Notes: a model not told the origin generated them from the sequence alone. A stretch of DNA of 64,000 bases from Nocardioides luti (GCF_014212315.1 NZ_JACKXE010000001.1:1860001-1924000); one strand, 5' to 3'; numbered from the stretch's first letter, positions 1-10,977 are shown. Numbers and translations: made by a program.

Positions 1-574
1 CGGCGAGAGCGGCCTCCTCCGGGGTGACCGGCCGGGTCATCTGCCACCAGGTGCGGACCCGCTCGAAGCCGGCACCGGCCAGCCACGCGTGCTGGCGCTC
101 GTCGTCCTGGAAGGCACCGGTGTCGATCTGCTGGGTCTCCAGCCCGCGGGCCGCACCCACGGCCTGCGCCTGGCCGACGGCCCACTCGACGAGCACGTCG
201 GAGCAGCGGGCCGCGACGTCGTCGTCGAGGCCGCGCTCGACGATGTGCACGAACAGCATCCGGCCGACCGAGCGGTCGTGCACGCTGCCCCAGGCGCGGA
301 TCTCGCCCTCGGGGTCGCGCACGACGACGTTCTCGCGCGTGCGGAGCCCGTGCTCGGAGACCTCGACGAGCACGTCGTCGACGCCGGAGCCGGCCCAGCC
401 GCGACCCTGGCGCTCGTGGGCGCGCAGCAGGTGCGTCAGCCGGGCCACCGTGAAGCGGTCCGCCGGGTCGGGCGGGACGACCTCCCAGCCGGCCGGCAGC
501 CCGTGGTTGTCACCGAGCACCTCGTCGGGGTCGCTCTCGAACCTGGAGTCCTCGGGAATCACGGGGCTGATCAT
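1..574 (-). CDS. GNAT-family N-acetyltransferase (C-terminus outside window)
   Basis: The reverse strand reads from an ATG at 574 off the left edge, giving 191 codons with no stop. The protein starts MISPVIPEDSRFES and contains an acetyltransferase-like run (GEIRAWGSVHDRSVGRMLFV, then an alternating hydrophobic strand and helix), followed by a second region typical of double-GNAT proteins such as mycothiol-synthase relatives (FEDD-type 'WLAGAGFERVRTWWQM', the usual last strand of a GNAT fold). Substrate cannot be told. It is last in the leftward folP-folB-folK-DUF3180 direction but separated from the preceding gene by a strong hairpin, so it is probably transcribed alone. Confidence 0.75.
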   Translation of the reverse strand, partial: MISPVIPEDSRFESDPDEVLGDNHGLPAGWEVVPPDPADRFTVARLTHLLRAHERQGRGWAGSGVDDVLVEVSEHGLRTRENVVVRDPEGEIRAWGSVHDRSVGRMLFVHIVERGLDDDVAARCSDVLVEWAVGQAQAVGAARGLETQQIDTGAFQDDERQHAWLAGAGFERVRTWWQMTRPVTPEEAALA

Positions 575-592
575 GCCGTACGGGCGGAAACG

Positions 593-629
593 CACCGACC
601 CGCCCGTGGGATCCACGGGCGGGTCGGTG
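593..629. terminator. 17-bp perfect hairpin between two leftward genes
   Basis: Arms at 593-609 and 613-629 are exact reverse complements of 17 bp around a 3-nt loop (GAT). There is no T-run, as usual for high-GC actinobacterial terminators. It lies between the stop of the coiled-coil membrane protein and the start of the GNAT gene and should end the leftward transcript. Confidence 0.7.
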
Positions 630-664
630 TGCGGTCGTGCTCCGGGGCGCGGCCCCGGGACGGG

Positions 665-1273
665 TCAGGCGTGTCGGCGGGCCGGGGTGGTCTGCCAGGC
701 GGCGAGCTCGGCGCGCAGGACGTCGAGCTCCTGCTCCAGCTCGGCGACCCGGACGATCGCCTCGGCGGCGCGCTCCTCGGACTCGTCGAGGCGGACCGTG
801 AGGCCACGGCCCTCCTGCTCGGCGACGTCCGCGCGACGGGCCTCGGCGCCCCGCTTGCGGGTGGCCTCGGCCGCCCGCTTCTGCGCGGAGGTCAGGGCGA
901 TCTCGAGCTCACCGATGGTGTGCTCGTGCGCGGCGATGCGGGCCTGCATCGTCGCGGTGTGCGCAGCCTGCTCGGCCGTGCGGGTGACGGTCAGGTCGCG
1001 GTAGGCCTGGGCCTGCTCGGCCCGGTCCCGGGCCGCCTCGCGGCGGGCGTCCATCAGCTCGGAGTGGGTGATGCGGGTGGCGGCAGCGCCGAGGACGACG
1101 CCGAGCCCGGCAGCGAGCGTGACGAAGAGCCACGAACCGCTGAGGACGGCGCCGAGGACGACGAGCGCCGAGATCGCGATGAGTCCGGCGGCGACCGTGA
1201 GCCTGGTGCTCCGCTGCCGACGGCGGGCCGCGGGGGCCCGGGTGCTGGGGGCCCTGCTGATGGAGGAAGGCAT
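665..1273 (-). CDS. Two-helix membrane protein with C-terminal coiled coil
   Basis: A 202-residue protein if begun at the ATG at 1273 (MPSSISRAPS); an upstream extension would overlap the DUF3180 gene. A short basic N-terminus precedes two closely spaced hydrophobic segments (about residues 24-45 and 47-65), then a charged, Ala/Glu/Arg-rich stretch with clear heptad spacing to the end, about 130 residues. This suggests a membrane-anchored cytoplasmic coiled coil. It follows DUF3180 by 10 nt and is probably the last gene of the folate operon transcript. I do not recognise a family; a division or envelope scaffold role would be a guess. Confidence 0.65.
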   Translation of the reverse strand: MPSSISRAPSTRAPAARRRQRSTRLTVAAGLIAISALVVLGAVLSGSWLFVTLAAGLGVVLGAAATRITHSELMDARREAARDRAEQAQAYRDLTVTRTAEQAAHTATMQARIAAHEHTIGELEIALTSAQKRAAEATRKRGAEARRADVAEQEGRGLTVRLDESEERAAEAIVRVAELEQELDVLRAELAAWQTTPARRHA

Positions 1274-1283
1274 GAACAGCAGG

Positions 1284-1769
1284 TTAGGTGTCGTCGGCGT
1301 CGGAACGGACGCGACACGCACGCTCGAGGAGCACCGCCGTGATGGTGATCGCCACACCGCCGGCGGCCGCGCCGAGGGAGCGCCACTCCCGCTGGCTGGC
1401 CAGCTCGGCGTCCACACCGAGCCAGCTGACGGCGTACCCGAGGTAGCCGCCGGCCGCCAGGGCCCCCACCAGGGCGGAGGCGCGGCCCAGCACGAGGCGG
1501 TTCACGGCGAGGTGCGGCGCGAGGCGCTCGCGGTGCACGTGCAGGGCCCGGTGGGTCAGCCAGGCGGTGCCGCCGAGGATCGCGGCGACGAGGAACAGCG
1601 CCACCACCTGGGCCCAGGTGATGATCGGGGCGGTGCCGCCGACCCGCTCGGCGAGCGGGTGCAGCAGCCAGCCGCCGACCAGGCCGAGCACCGCGCAGGT
1701 GCCCAGCGCGGCGGGGGACGTGGGCCGGAGCTGCCCGCCCGACGGTTCGTCGGGCGGGTCGGGCGTCAC
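1284..1769 (-). CDS. DUF3180 four-helix membrane protein
   Basis: 161 residues from a GTG whose bases overlap the folK stop (GTGA). Four hydrophobic helices are visible, in two pairs, separated by a basic segment (HVHRERLAPHLAVNRLVLGR) that matches the conserved middle of DUF3180. This family sits directly after folK in many actinobacteria, so position and sequence agree. Function is unknown. The 4-nt overlap implies translational coupling to folK. Confidence 0.85.
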   Translation of the reverse strand: MTPDPPDEPSGGQLRPTSPAALGTCAVLGLVGGWLLHPLAERVGGTAPIITWAQVVALFLVAAILGGTAWLTHRALHVHRERLAPHLAVNRLVLGRASALVGALAAGGYLGYAVSWLGVDAELASQREWRSLGAAAGGVAITITAVLLERACRVRSDADDT

Positions 1770-2335
1770 TGGATCTCGAGCGTCAGGTCGTCCCGACGCG
1801 ACACACCGGACTGGTCGGCCTTCTCGAGCAGGTCGGCGATGGGGCCGAGGTCGGGGAACTCCGCGTCGGGCTCGAGGTCGAACCAGGGCTGCAGGACGAA
1901 GGCGCGCTCGGCGGCGCGCGGGTGCGGCAGCCGCAGCGTGTCGTCGTCGCTGCGACGGTCGCCGACCACGATCAGGTCGACGTCGAGGGTGCGCGGGGCG
2001 TTGCGGACCTCGGTGCGCTCGCGGTCGAAGGCGTCCTCGATGGCCAGGGCGCGGTCGAGCAGGCGGGTCGCGGCGAGGGTGGTGTCGATGAGGACCACGG
2101 CGTTGAGGTAGGTCTTGGCCTCGGCCGGGCTGTCCACGGGCTGGGTCTCGTAGACCGGGGAGACGCCGGTGACCCACACGTCCGGGGTGTCGGCGATCGC
2201 GTTGACGGCACCCTGCAGGGCCGTCAGCCGCTCACCGAGGTTCGACCCCAGCGCCAGCACCGCCCGACGGATCGGGCGCATCTCGCCGGTCAGCGTGTCG
2301 GCGTCGACGATGTTGGGATTGGGGGTCTCAGTCAC
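1766..2335 (-). CDS. folK: 2-amino-4-hydroxy-6-hydroxymethyldihydropteridine pyrophosphokinase (HPPK)
   Basis: Transfers pyrophosphate from ATP to 6-hydroxymethyl-dihydropterin in folate synthesis. 189 residues from a GTG overlapping the folB stop. The N-terminal substrate strand ALGSNLGER, the middle YETQPV, and the signature NAPRTLDVDLIV (the HPPK motif R..D.D[LI]) are all present, followed by LPHPRAAERAFVLQP. Length is normal. It is the third of three genes joined by 4-nt overlaps (folP-folB-folK), so translation is coupled. Confidence 0.96.
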   Translation of the reverse strand: MTETPNPNIVDADTLTGEMRPIRRAVLALGSNLGERLTALQGAVNAIADTPDVWVTGVSPVYETQPVDSPAEAKTYLNAVVLIDTTLAATRLLDRALAIEDAFDRERTEVRNAPRTLDVDLIVVGDRRSDDDTLRLPHPRAAERAFVLQPWFDLEPDAEFPDLGPIADLLEKADQSGVSRRDDLTLEIQ

Positions 2336-2703
2336 TTCTCGCCCTCGCGTGTTCGGGTGATCGTCAGGGCCACGTCGGCAAACGTCGCCTCGATGGGTGC
2401 CTCCGGCTTGTGGACCGTGATCCTCGTCCATTCAACACGGGAGTCCAAGAGACAGACGTCCGCGATGCGCTGGGCGAGGGTCTCGATCAGGTCGACCGGA
2501 TCTCTCTCCACGGCGGCTTGCACCGAGGCCACGAGACTTCCGTAGTCCACGGTGTCACGCAAGTCGTCGGAGGCCGCCGCGGCGGCGGTGTCGAGGCCGA
2601 GCATGAGATCGATCACGAAGGTCTGGCCCTCGCGCCGCTCGAAGTCGAAGACCCCGTGGTGGCCGAAGCACTCCACCCCCGTGATCGCGAGCTCGTCGGT
2701 CAT
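2332..2703 (-). CDS. folB: Dihydroneopterin aldolase
   Basis: Cleaves 7,8-dihydroneopterin to 6-hydroxymethyl-dihydropterin and glycolaldehyde. 123 residues, full length. The family landmarks GVECFGHHGVFDFERREGQ (start), DTVDYGSLVASV, LIETLAQRIAD (conserved active-site Glu) and ITVHKPEAPI (conserved Lys) are present in order. The ATG overlaps the folP stop by 4 nt and the stop overlaps the folK GTG. Confidence 0.96.
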   Translation of the reverse strand: MTDELAITGVECFGHHGVFDFERREGQTFVIDLMLGLDTAAAAASDDLRDTVDYGSLVASVQAAVERDPVDLIETLAQRIADVCLLDSRVEWTRITVHKPEAPIEATFADVALTITRTREGEK

Positions 2704-3542
2704 CCGGCATCTCCCAGCAGACGGGCCCGGACGCGCAGGGCGTCCCGGCTGGATCGGACGTCGTGGACGCGGACGCCCCAGACCCCCCGGCCGGCGAGGT
2801 CGAGGGTGAGGGCGATGTTGGCAGCCTCCCGCTCCCCCACCGGACGCGGCCCCTCCGGACCGGCCAGCAGGTCGCCGAGGAAGGACTTGCGCGAGGCGCC
2901 GACCAGGACGGGGAAGCCCAGGTCCTGGACGGCGTCGAGACCCCGCAGCAGCGCCCAGTTGTGCTCGGGCCGCTTCGCGAAGCCGAGCCCGGGGTCCAGG
3001 ACGATCCGGTCGTCGGCGACGCCGGCCGCCAGCAGCGCCTCGACCCGCGCGGCCAGCTCGTCACGGACGGCGGCGACGACACCTCCGGGGCCGTCGTACG
3101 ACGCGTGGTCGCGCATCTGGTCGCTGTGCGCGCGCCAGTGCATGGCGACGAAGGTGACGCCGGCGTCCGCCGCGACGGCCAGGATGCGAGGGTCGGCGAG
3201 ACCGCCGGAGACGTCGTTGACGATCGAGGCCCCCGCCGCGACGGCCGCCTCGGCGACCTCCGCGCGCATGGTGTCGACCGAGACCACGGCTCCCTCGGCC
3301 ACCAGCGCGGTGATGACCGGGACCACGCGGCCGAGCTCGACGGCCAGCAGCGGGCGGGTGGCGCCGGGCCGGGTGCTCTCCCCGCCGATGTCGAGGACGT
3401 CGGCGCCGTCGGCGAGCAGGGCCCGCCCGTGCGCGACCGCCTCGTCGGTGCTCGCCCAGCGCCCGCCGTCCGAGAACGAGTCGGGGGTGACGTTGACGAC
3501 GCCCATCAGGCGGGGCGACGGCGACCCGGGGCGCTGGTCCAT
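2700..3542 (-). CDS. folP: Dihydropteroate synthase
   Basis: Condenses p-aminobenzoate with hydroxymethyl-dihydropterin pyrophosphate; the sulfonamide target. 280 residues. Both family signatures are present: LMGVVNVTPDSFSDGGR near residue 13 and DILDIGGESTRPGA around residues 47-60, then NDVSGG, the FAKRPEHNW-type loop, LVGASRKSF and the final RVHDV. First gene of the coupled folP-folB-folK set. Its usual upstream neighbour folE is separated from it here by an oppositely oriented methyltransferase. Confidence 0.97.
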   Translation of the reverse strand: MDQRPGSPSPRLMGVVNVTPDSFSDGGRWASTDEAVAHGRALLADGADVLDIGGESTRPGATRPLLAVELGRVVPVITALVAEGAVVSVDTMRAEVAEAAVAAGASIVNDVSGGLADPRILAVAADAGVTFVAMHWRAHSDQMRDHASYDGPGGVVAAVRDELAARVEALLAAGVADDRIVLDPGLGFAKRPEHNWALLRGLDAVQDLGFPVLVGASRKSFLGDLLAGPEGPRPVGEREAANIALTLDLAGRGVWGVRVHDVRSSRDALRVRARLLGDAG

Positions 3543-3683
3543 GCCCGGACGCTATCGCGGCGCCCGGACGCGCTCCCCGCGAGCGTCCCGACGGGGACCC
3601 CGACCGCGGCCGGCGCGTGGTTAGGGTGCGGTGTCGACCTCTCCACGCCCGGAGCGGTCGTTCCCCGACCCCGAGGACCCCTC

Positions 3684-4559
3684 GTGCCTTCCTCCCTGCG
3701 GACCTCCGCCGTCTCCGTCGTCAAGCCGCTGCTCGGCGAGAGCACGTGGCAACGCCTCCGCTCCCGGGTGCCGGCACGGCTGCGCGGCACCCCGGCGCCG
3801 CCCGCCCCGGCCCCGCTCACCCCGCGGCAGGAGCGCGTCGCCCGGTTGCAGGCGATGGACCTCACCGAGCTCGCCCAGCACTTCGGCACCGACAAGCACG
3901 GGCTGCACTTCTACACCCAGCACTACCAGGCGCACCTCAAGCACCTGCGCCGCCGGCGCTTCACGCTGCTGGAGATCGGGGTCGGGGGCTACCAGCGGGG
4001 CGGCAAGGGCGGCGCGTCGCTGCGGATGTGGAAGCACTTCTTCCCCCGCGCCGAGATCGTCGGCCTCGACATCGAGGACAAGTCGTTCGTCGACGCGCGG
4101 CGGATCACCACGGTCCGCGGCAGCCAGGTCGACGAGGAGCTGCTGGTCCGCCTGGTCGACGAGCACGGCCCGCTGACGGTGGTCATCGACGACGGCAGCC
4201 ACCGCCCCGAGCACATCCGCGAGACCTTCCGCATCCTCTTCCCGCTGCTGGCCGACGACGGCATCTACGCGATCGAGGACACCCAGACGTCGTACTGGCC
4301 CGAGTGGGGCGGCAGCGAGGACCGCCACGACCCGACCACCACGATGGCCCTGGTCAAGGACCTCGTCGACGGCCTCAACCACGAGGAGTACGTCGACGAC
4401 GACCACGTCCCGACGTACGCCGACCGCCACGTCGTGGCCGTGCACTGCTACCACAACCTCGTCATCATCGAGAAGGGCACGAACGACGAGGGCACCAACA
4501 AGCGCTCGGTGCTGCGCGAGCGGTACCCCAAGCCGCCCCGCACCGCGTCGCCCTCCTGA
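3684..4559 (+). CDS. Class I SAM methyltransferase of the macrolide/sugar O-methyltransferase (MycE/TylE-like) type
   Basis: 291 residues from a GTG at 3684. After a basic 45-residue lead comes HFGTDKHGLHFYTQHY, then LLEIGVGGYQRGGKGGASLR (SAM loop), EIVGLDIEDKS (acidic end of strand 2), VIDDGSHRPEHIRETF and YAIEDTQTSYWPEWGGS. The metal- and sugar-binding Asp/His pattern is that of demethylmacrocin and mycinamicin 2'-O-methyltransferases. In many actinobacteria such genes are scattered outside antibiotic clusters and probably modify a cell-surface sugar. It is the only rightward gene in a leftward housekeeping run and looks like an insertion between folE and folP. Confidence 0.85.
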   Translation: MPSSLRTSAVSVVKPLLGESTWQRLRSRVPARLRGTPAPPAPAPLTPRQERVARLQAMDLTELAQHFGTDKHGLHFYTQHYQAHLKHLRRRRFTLLEIGVGGYQRGGKGGASLRMWKHFFPRAEIVGLDIEDKSFVDARRITTVRGSQVDEELLVRLVDEHGPLTVVIDDGSHRPEHIRETFRILFPLLADDGIYAIEDTQTSYWPEWGGSEDRHDPTTTMALVKDLVDGLNHEEYVDDDHVPTYADRHVVAVHCYHNLVIIEKGTNDEGTNKRSVLRERYPKPPRTASPS

Positions 4560-4568
4560 GAGCGGCGG

Positions 4569-4589
4569 AGCCGGCGGCTAGCGCCGGCT
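4569..4589. terminator. Convergent terminator overlapping the folE stop
   Basis: 8-bp perfect arms (AGCCGGCG at 4569-4576 and CGCCGGCT at 4582-4589) around a 5-nt loop. It lies between the methyltransferase stop and the folE stop, which falls in its loop, so it can serve both strands. Confidence 0.6.
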
Positions 4590-5192
4590 GCTGATCAGCG
4601 CCATCGCCTCGGAGCGGGTCGCGGAGTTGTGCATGATCCCGCGGACCGCCGAGGTGATGGTGCGCGCGCCGGCCTTGCGGACGCCGCGCATGGTCATGCA
4701 GAGGTGCTCGGCCTCGATGACGACGATGACGCCGCGCGCCTCGAGGATGTCCATCAGGGCATCGGCGACCTGGGTGGTCAGCCGCTCCTGGACCTGCGGG
4801 CGCTTCGCGTAGACGTCGACGAGACGGGCCAGCTTCGACAGCCCGGTGATCTTGCCGCTCTCGGCGGGGATGTAGCCGACGTGGGCCACGCCGGTGAACG
4901 GCACCAGGTGGTGCTCGCACATCGACCAGAGCTCGATGTCGCGGACCAGGACCATCTCGTCGTGGCCGAGGTCGAACGTCGTGGTGAGCACGTCCAGCGG
5001 GGTCATCCGCAGACCGGCCGTCAGCTCGGCGTACGCGCGCGCGACGCGGGCCGGGGTGTCCCGCAGGCCCTCGCGCTCCGGGTCCTCGCCGATCGCGGCG
5101 AGCAGCTCGCGGATCGCCGCCTCGGCCCGCGGGTGGTCGAAGGCGGGGACGTCGCCGGGGGCACGCTCCGGCAGCCCGATCGCGTCGGTCAT
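4578..5192 (-). CDS. folE: GTP cyclohydrolase I
   Basis: First step of folate synthesis: GTP to 7,8-dihydroneopterin triphosphate. 204 residues from ATG 5192, seven bases after the ftsH stop. Zinc ligands are visible as Cys92 and His95 in [10 protein letters not shown] and Cys165 in [10 protein letters not shown]; the conserved HVGYIP and [10 protein letters not shown] segments lie between them. Full length, no defects. The short gap to ftsH suggests one transcript (hpt-ftsH-folE). Confidence 0.97.
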   Translation of the reverse strand: MTDAIGLPERAPGDVPAFDHPRAEAAIRELLAAIGEDPEREGLRDTPARVARAYAELTAGLRMTPLDVLTTTFDLGHDEMVLVRDIELWSMCEHHLVPFTGVAHVGYIPAESGKITGLSKLARLVDVYAKRPQVQERLTTQVADALMDILEARGVIVVIEAEHLCMTMRGVRKAGARTITSAVRGIMHNSATRSEAMALISSRR

Positions 5193-5199
5193 CGCAGGA

Positions 5200-7257
<2,058 letters not shown>

Positions 7258-7388
7258 AGGCTTCTCTCGACGCGTCTTTCTCGTCGCCCGCCGGACGTGC
7301 CGGAAGGCGCTCATCTGAACTGACGACGGTACACGCCGTCGACAATCAGCATTCTGTCAGCAGCACCCGCCGGCCGGACCGGCCCGGG

Positions 7389-7940
7389 TCAGCTGTAGAC
7401 GTGCGGGGCGAGGGTGCCGATGTCGCGGAGGTTGCGGTACCGCTCGCGGTAGTCGAGGCCGTAGCCGACCACGAACTCGTTGGGGATGTCCCACCCGACG
7501 TACTTCACGTCGACCGGCATCTGCAGCGCCTCGGGCTTGCGCAGGAGCGTGCAGATCTCGACGCTGGCGGGGCTGCGCGAGCCGAGGTTCGAGGTCAGCC
7601 AGGACAGCGTCAGGCCGGTGTCGATGATCTCGTCGACGATGATCACGTGCCGCCCGGAGATGTCGGTGTCGAGGTCCTTGAGGATCCGCACGACGCCGCT
7701 GGACTTGGTGCCGGAGCCGTAGGACGACACCGCCATCCAGTCCATCTCGAGGTGGCGGCCGAAGCTGCGGGCCAGGTCGGCCATCACCATCACGGCACCG
7801 CGGAGGATCCCGACGATGAGGAGGTCCTTGCCGTCGTAGTCCCGCTCGATCTCGCGGGCGAGCTCGGCGAGCCGGGCCTGGATCTGCTCCTCGGTGAAGA
7901 GCACGTTGACGAGGTCGTTCTCCACGTGGGACGAGTCCAT
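7389..7940 (-). CDS. hpt: Hypoxanthine phosphoribosyltransferase
   Basis: Purine salvage: hypoxanthine or guanine plus PRPP to IMP or GMP. 183 residues. PRPP loop VIIVDEIIDTGLTLSWL is the standard type I phosphoribosyltransferase motif; the flexible loop SSYGSGTKSSGVV and the base-specificity stretch YVGWDIPNEFVVGYGLDY are intact. It lies between tilS and ftsH in the order usual for actinobacteria, though a secreted protein gene separates it from tilS. Confidence 0.96.
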   Translation of the reverse strand: MDSSHVENDLVNVLFTEEQIQARLAELAREIERDYDGKDLLIVGILRGAVMVMADLARSFGRHLEMDWMAVSSYGSGTKSSGVVRILKDLDTDISGRHVIIVDEIIDTGLTLSWLTSNLGSRSPASVEICTLLRKPEALQMPVDVKYVGWDIPNEFVVGYGLDYRERYRNLRDIGTLAPHVYS

Positions 7941-8009
7941 GCCGGGCAGCCTAGAGGCTGGTCCGCGCGGCCCGTGCAGTGCGGGGGGACGAGGGCCGTC
8001 CCGGCCGGG

Positions 8010-8750
8010 TCACCACGCGGTGGGGCGGTGCTTCGGCTTCTTCACCGTCAGCGTCATCGGCTGGGAGGTGGACGCCTTGAGGGTGGGCGAGGCGAAGAAG
8101 TAGGCCTTGAGCGTGTGCGTGCCCTTGCCGAGCTTCTTCAGGCCGACCGTGACCTGGCCCTTGTCGGAGGGGCGCAGCACGCCGGAGCCCACGACGGTCT
8201 TGCCCTCGCGGACCTCGATCTCGCCCACGGGCTTCTTCGTCGCCTTGCTCGTGACCTTGACCCTGACCTTGCCCTTCTGGCCGACCGAGAGGCTCTTGTC
8301 GTCGAGGCCGGCGGTGGTCGAGGAGGCGGGCAGCACCTTCTTGACGAGGATCTCGCCGAGGCCGAGGCGCTGGTTCTTGCGCACGTGCACGGGGCCGAAG
8401 GTCGCCGTGACGTAGCCGCTCTTGGAGAGCGTGAGCGTGTAGGTGCCGCGGCGGCCGACCTCGAGGTAGAAGTAGCCGTGCTGCGGGCCGTCGTCCCACT
8501 TGCTCGCGTAGGTGAGGTCGGAGGCGGCCGGGGTGCCGTCGGCGCGGGTCGCCTGGACGGTCACACCGTCGACGTAGTGCCCGGTCTGGTCGATCGCCAG
8601 GCCCTGGATCAGCGGCGGGTCGACGGTGGCGCGGGCCACGACCGTCCCGGTGCCGGCGCCGGCATGGCCGACGGCCTGCGAGGGGGAGACGACGGGCACC
8701 AGGCCCAGGGCACCGAGCACGGCGACGACGGCGATCCGCTTGACGACCAT
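8010..8750 (-). CDS. Secreted protein with carboxypeptidase-regulatory-like and Ig-like domains
   Basis: 246 residues from ATG 8750 (MVVKRIAVVAVLG). A signal peptide ends near residue 26 (SPSQAVGHA). Residues 40-130 resemble a carboxypeptidase-regulatory beta-sandwich (VDGVTVQATRADG..., GTYTLTLSKSGYVTATFGPVHV); residues 150-240 look like a bacterial Ig-like repeat domain (GLDDKSLSVGQKGKVRVKVTS...GTHTLKAYFFASPTLKAS). No catalytic residues are evident, so a cell-surface structural or adhesion role is inferred only from fold. Placed between hpt and tilS, which normally adjoin. Confidence 0.7.
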   Translation of the reverse strand: MVVKRIAVVAVLGALGLVPVVSPSQAVGHAGAGTGTVVARATVDPPLIQGLAIDQTGHYVDGVTVQATRADGTPAASDLTYASKWDDGPQHGYFYLEVGRRGTYTLTLSKSGYVTATFGPVHVRKNQRLGLGEILVKKVLPASSTTAGLDDKSLSVGQKGKVRVKVTSKATKKPVGEIEVREGKTVVGSGVLRPSDKGQVTVGLKKLGKGTHTLKAYFFASPTLKASTSQPMTLTVKKPKHRPTAW

Positions 8751-8866
8751 GGTGATCCTTCTGAGGTCCGAGGGTCCGCAGGCCGGACCGTCGTTCGCAC
8801 GGTAGGTCCCCAGTCGCGCGCCGGGCGGGGCAATGACCCGCGCATGGCCCGTCCGGGCCATGAACA

Positions 8867-9844
8867 TCAACCGATCGGCGGGGCGGCCTCCAGGACCAGC
8901 AGCCCGGACTCGCGCCGGCAGCGGAGGTGGCCCGGCAGGTCGACCCACTTCTGCCCGTGCCAGTCGGTCACCAGCGCGTCGACCGCCAGGACGTGCTCGT
9001 GGAACAGCTCCGCACCGGGGGCGCCGTGCTCGAGCGCCAGCAGGCGCAGCACCCGACGTCGTACGGCGGTGGGCAGGACGGCCAGCGCATCGACCGCGGG
9101 CGGGTCGTCCAGCCCCGCGCGGGCGGCGTCGGCGAGGTCGTCGAGCAGCGCCATGTCGTCGCGGAGCTGGTCGGCGGTGCGGGCCAGGGTCGCGGCGACG
9201 CCGGGGCCGAGCTCGTCCTCGAGCACCGGCAGCACCCGGCGGCGGACGCGGACCCGGGTGTACGCCGGGTCGCTGTTGTGCGGGTCCTCCCAGACGTCGA
9301 TGCCCTCGACCTGGCAGGCGGTGACGGTGTCGTCCCGGCCGAGGTCGAGCAACGGGCGGCGGTACCGGTCGAAGCTGCGGCGCATCCCGGCCAGGGACCG
9401 GCCGCCCGAGCCCCGCGCGAGCCCCAGCAGCACGGTCTCGGCCTGGTCGTCGCGGGTGTGGCCGAGCAGCACGGCGGCCGCGTCGAGCCGGGCGCCGACC
9501 TCCTCGAGCACGGCGTACCGCGCCCGGCGGGCCGCCGCCTCGGGGCCGAGGCCACCCGCGTCGACCTGCACTCGCGCGCCGAGCGTCTCGGCCACCCCGA
9601 GGCCGGCCATCTGCGCGACCACCCGGTCGGCGTGCTCGGCGGAGCCGGGCTGGAGGCCGTGGTCGACCGTGGCGCCGACGACGTGCCAGCCCCCGCGTCG
9701 CGCCTCGAAGACGGTGGCCGCCAGGAGCGCGAGCGAGTCGGCGCCACCGGAGCAGGCGACGACGACCGTGCGACCGGGCCCGACGTCGGCGAGCGAGCGG
9801 CGCACGGCGAGGCGCACGGCGGCGACCGCCGGGTGCAGGCTCAC
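8867..9844 (-). CDS. tilS: tRNA(Ile)-lysidine synthase
   Basis: Adds lysine to C34 of tRNA-Ile(CAU) so that AUA is read correctly. 325 residues from a GTG. The PP-loop ATP motif SGGADSLALL lies near residue 32, with VDHGLQPGSAEHADRV, GHTRDDQAETVL and RPLLDLGRDDTVTACQ characteristic of TilS, and the WEDPHNSDPAYTRVRVR substrate loop. It is the short actinobacterial form with a reduced C-terminal domain. Confidence 0.95.
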   Translation of the reverse strand: MSLHPAVAAVRLAVRRSLADVGPGRTVVVACSGGADSLALLAATVFEARRGGWHVVGATVDHGLQPGSAEHADRVVAQMAGLGVAETLGARVQVDAGGLGPEAAARRARYAVLEEVGARLDAAAVLLGHTRDDQAETVLLGLARGSGGRSLAGMRRSFDRYRRPLLDLGRDDTVTACQVEGIDVWEDPHNSDPAYTRVRVRRRVLPVLEDELGPGVAATLARTADQLRDDMALLDDLADAARAGLDDPPAVDALAVLPTAVRRRVLRLLALEHGAPGAELFHEHVLAVDALVTDWHGQKWVDLPGHLRCRRESGLLVLEAAPPIG

Positions 9845-9866
9845 GACCGGTCCCGGCGCACGCCGG

Positions 9867-10937
9867 TCACAGGACCCGGGACACCCACGCTGCGGGGTCC
9901 GCGATCTCGGCCTTCGAGGGCAGGTGGCCGGGGTTGTCCCAGACGGCGTTGAACTCGGCCATGCCGACCTTGTCGACGACGCCGCGGACGAAGGCCGCGC
10001 CGTCGCGGTACTGCGCCATCTTGGCGTCGAGGCCGAGCACCCGCCGCAGGATGCGGTCGAGCGGGCCGATGCCCTTGCGGCGCTCGTTGAAGCGGCTGCG
10101 GATCGCCTCGACGCTGGGGATGACGCTCGGGCCGACCCCGTCCATCACCACGTCGGCGTGGCCCTCGAGCAGCGACATGACGCCGGTGACCCGGTCCACG
10201 ATCTCCTTCTGCTCGGGCGTGCCGATCGCGTCGAAGAGGCTGCCGCCACGGTTCTTCAGCGCCTCGGTGATCCGGCCGAGGCCGTCGTCGAGCAGGCCGC
10301 TCGGCTCGAGGGTCTCGGCGATCGCCTGCATCTCGGAGAAGAGGTGGTCGCGCATCCACGGCACGGCGGTGAACTGCACGCGGTGCGTCTCCTCGTGCAG
10401 GCAGACCCAGAGCCGGAAGTCGCTGGGGTCGGCGCCGAGCTCGCGCTCGACGTGGACGATGTTCGGCGCGACCAGCAGCAGCCGGCCGTGCGGGTCGAAG
10501 AACGGGTCGAACTGGCCGAGCACCTTGCCGGCGAGGAAGCCCAGCAGGCCGCCGACCTCGGCGCCGGTGACGCGGGAGCCGATCGCGAGCGCGAGGCCGC
10601 TGGGCGGCCCCTTCTTCGCGCCGAGCTTCTCGATGACGGGGCCGAGGATCGTGGCGAAGGAGTCGGCGTTCGCCTGGATCCAGCCGCGGCGGTCGACGAC
10701 CAGCACGGGGGCGGTCCGGTCGGCGGCGACCAGGCCGGTGAAGTCGCGCACGAGGCCGGTCGACCGCTCGGCGCCGGCGCGCAGCTCGGCGACCGCGGCG
10801 GCGGCGTCCGCCCGGGTCACGGTCGGGCCCTCACCGGCGATCCGGGAGCCCAGCGAGACCGCGAGGTCCCAGTCGACCATGCTGCCGGCCGGCCCACTCG
10901 CACTGCCGCTCGCGCTGCCGGCCGGGTTCGTCGTCAT
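9867..10937 (-). CDS. Zinc-dependent metalloprotease, F420-associated zincin_2 family
   Basis: 356 residues. The zincin motif HEETH occurs in WVCLHEETHRVQFTAVPW, followed at the expected distance by LLEGHADVVMDGVG, the second half of this family's active site. The family was noted for co-occurrence with coenzyme F420 genes; its substrate is unknown. The N-terminal 20 residues are Gly/Ser/Ala-rich and may not be translated; MVDWDLAVSLGSRIA is the first conserved stretch. Position directly before tilS, 22 nt apart, is conserved in actinobacteria. Confidence 0.9.
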   Translation of the reverse strand: MTTNPAGSASGSASGPAGSMVDWDLAVSLGSRIAGEGPTVTRADAAAAVAELRAGAERSTGLVRDFTGLVAADRTAPVLVVDRRGWIQANADSFATILGPVIEKLGAKKGPPSGLALAIGSRVTGAEVGGLLGFLAGKVLGQFDPFFDPHGRLLLVAPNIVHVERELGADPSDFRLWVCLHEETHRVQFTAVPWMRDHLFSEMQAIAETLEPSGLLDDGLGRITEALKNRGGSLFDAIGTPEQKEIVDRVTGVMSLLEGHADVVMDGVGPSVIPSVEAIRSRFNERRKGIGPLDRILRRVLGLDAKMAQYRDGAAFVRGVVDKVGMAEFNAVWDNPGHLPSKAEIADPAAWVSRVL

Positions 10938-10977
10938 GGACCGACCGTACCGGGGCCGGGGTTGTCCCCGGGCGCCG

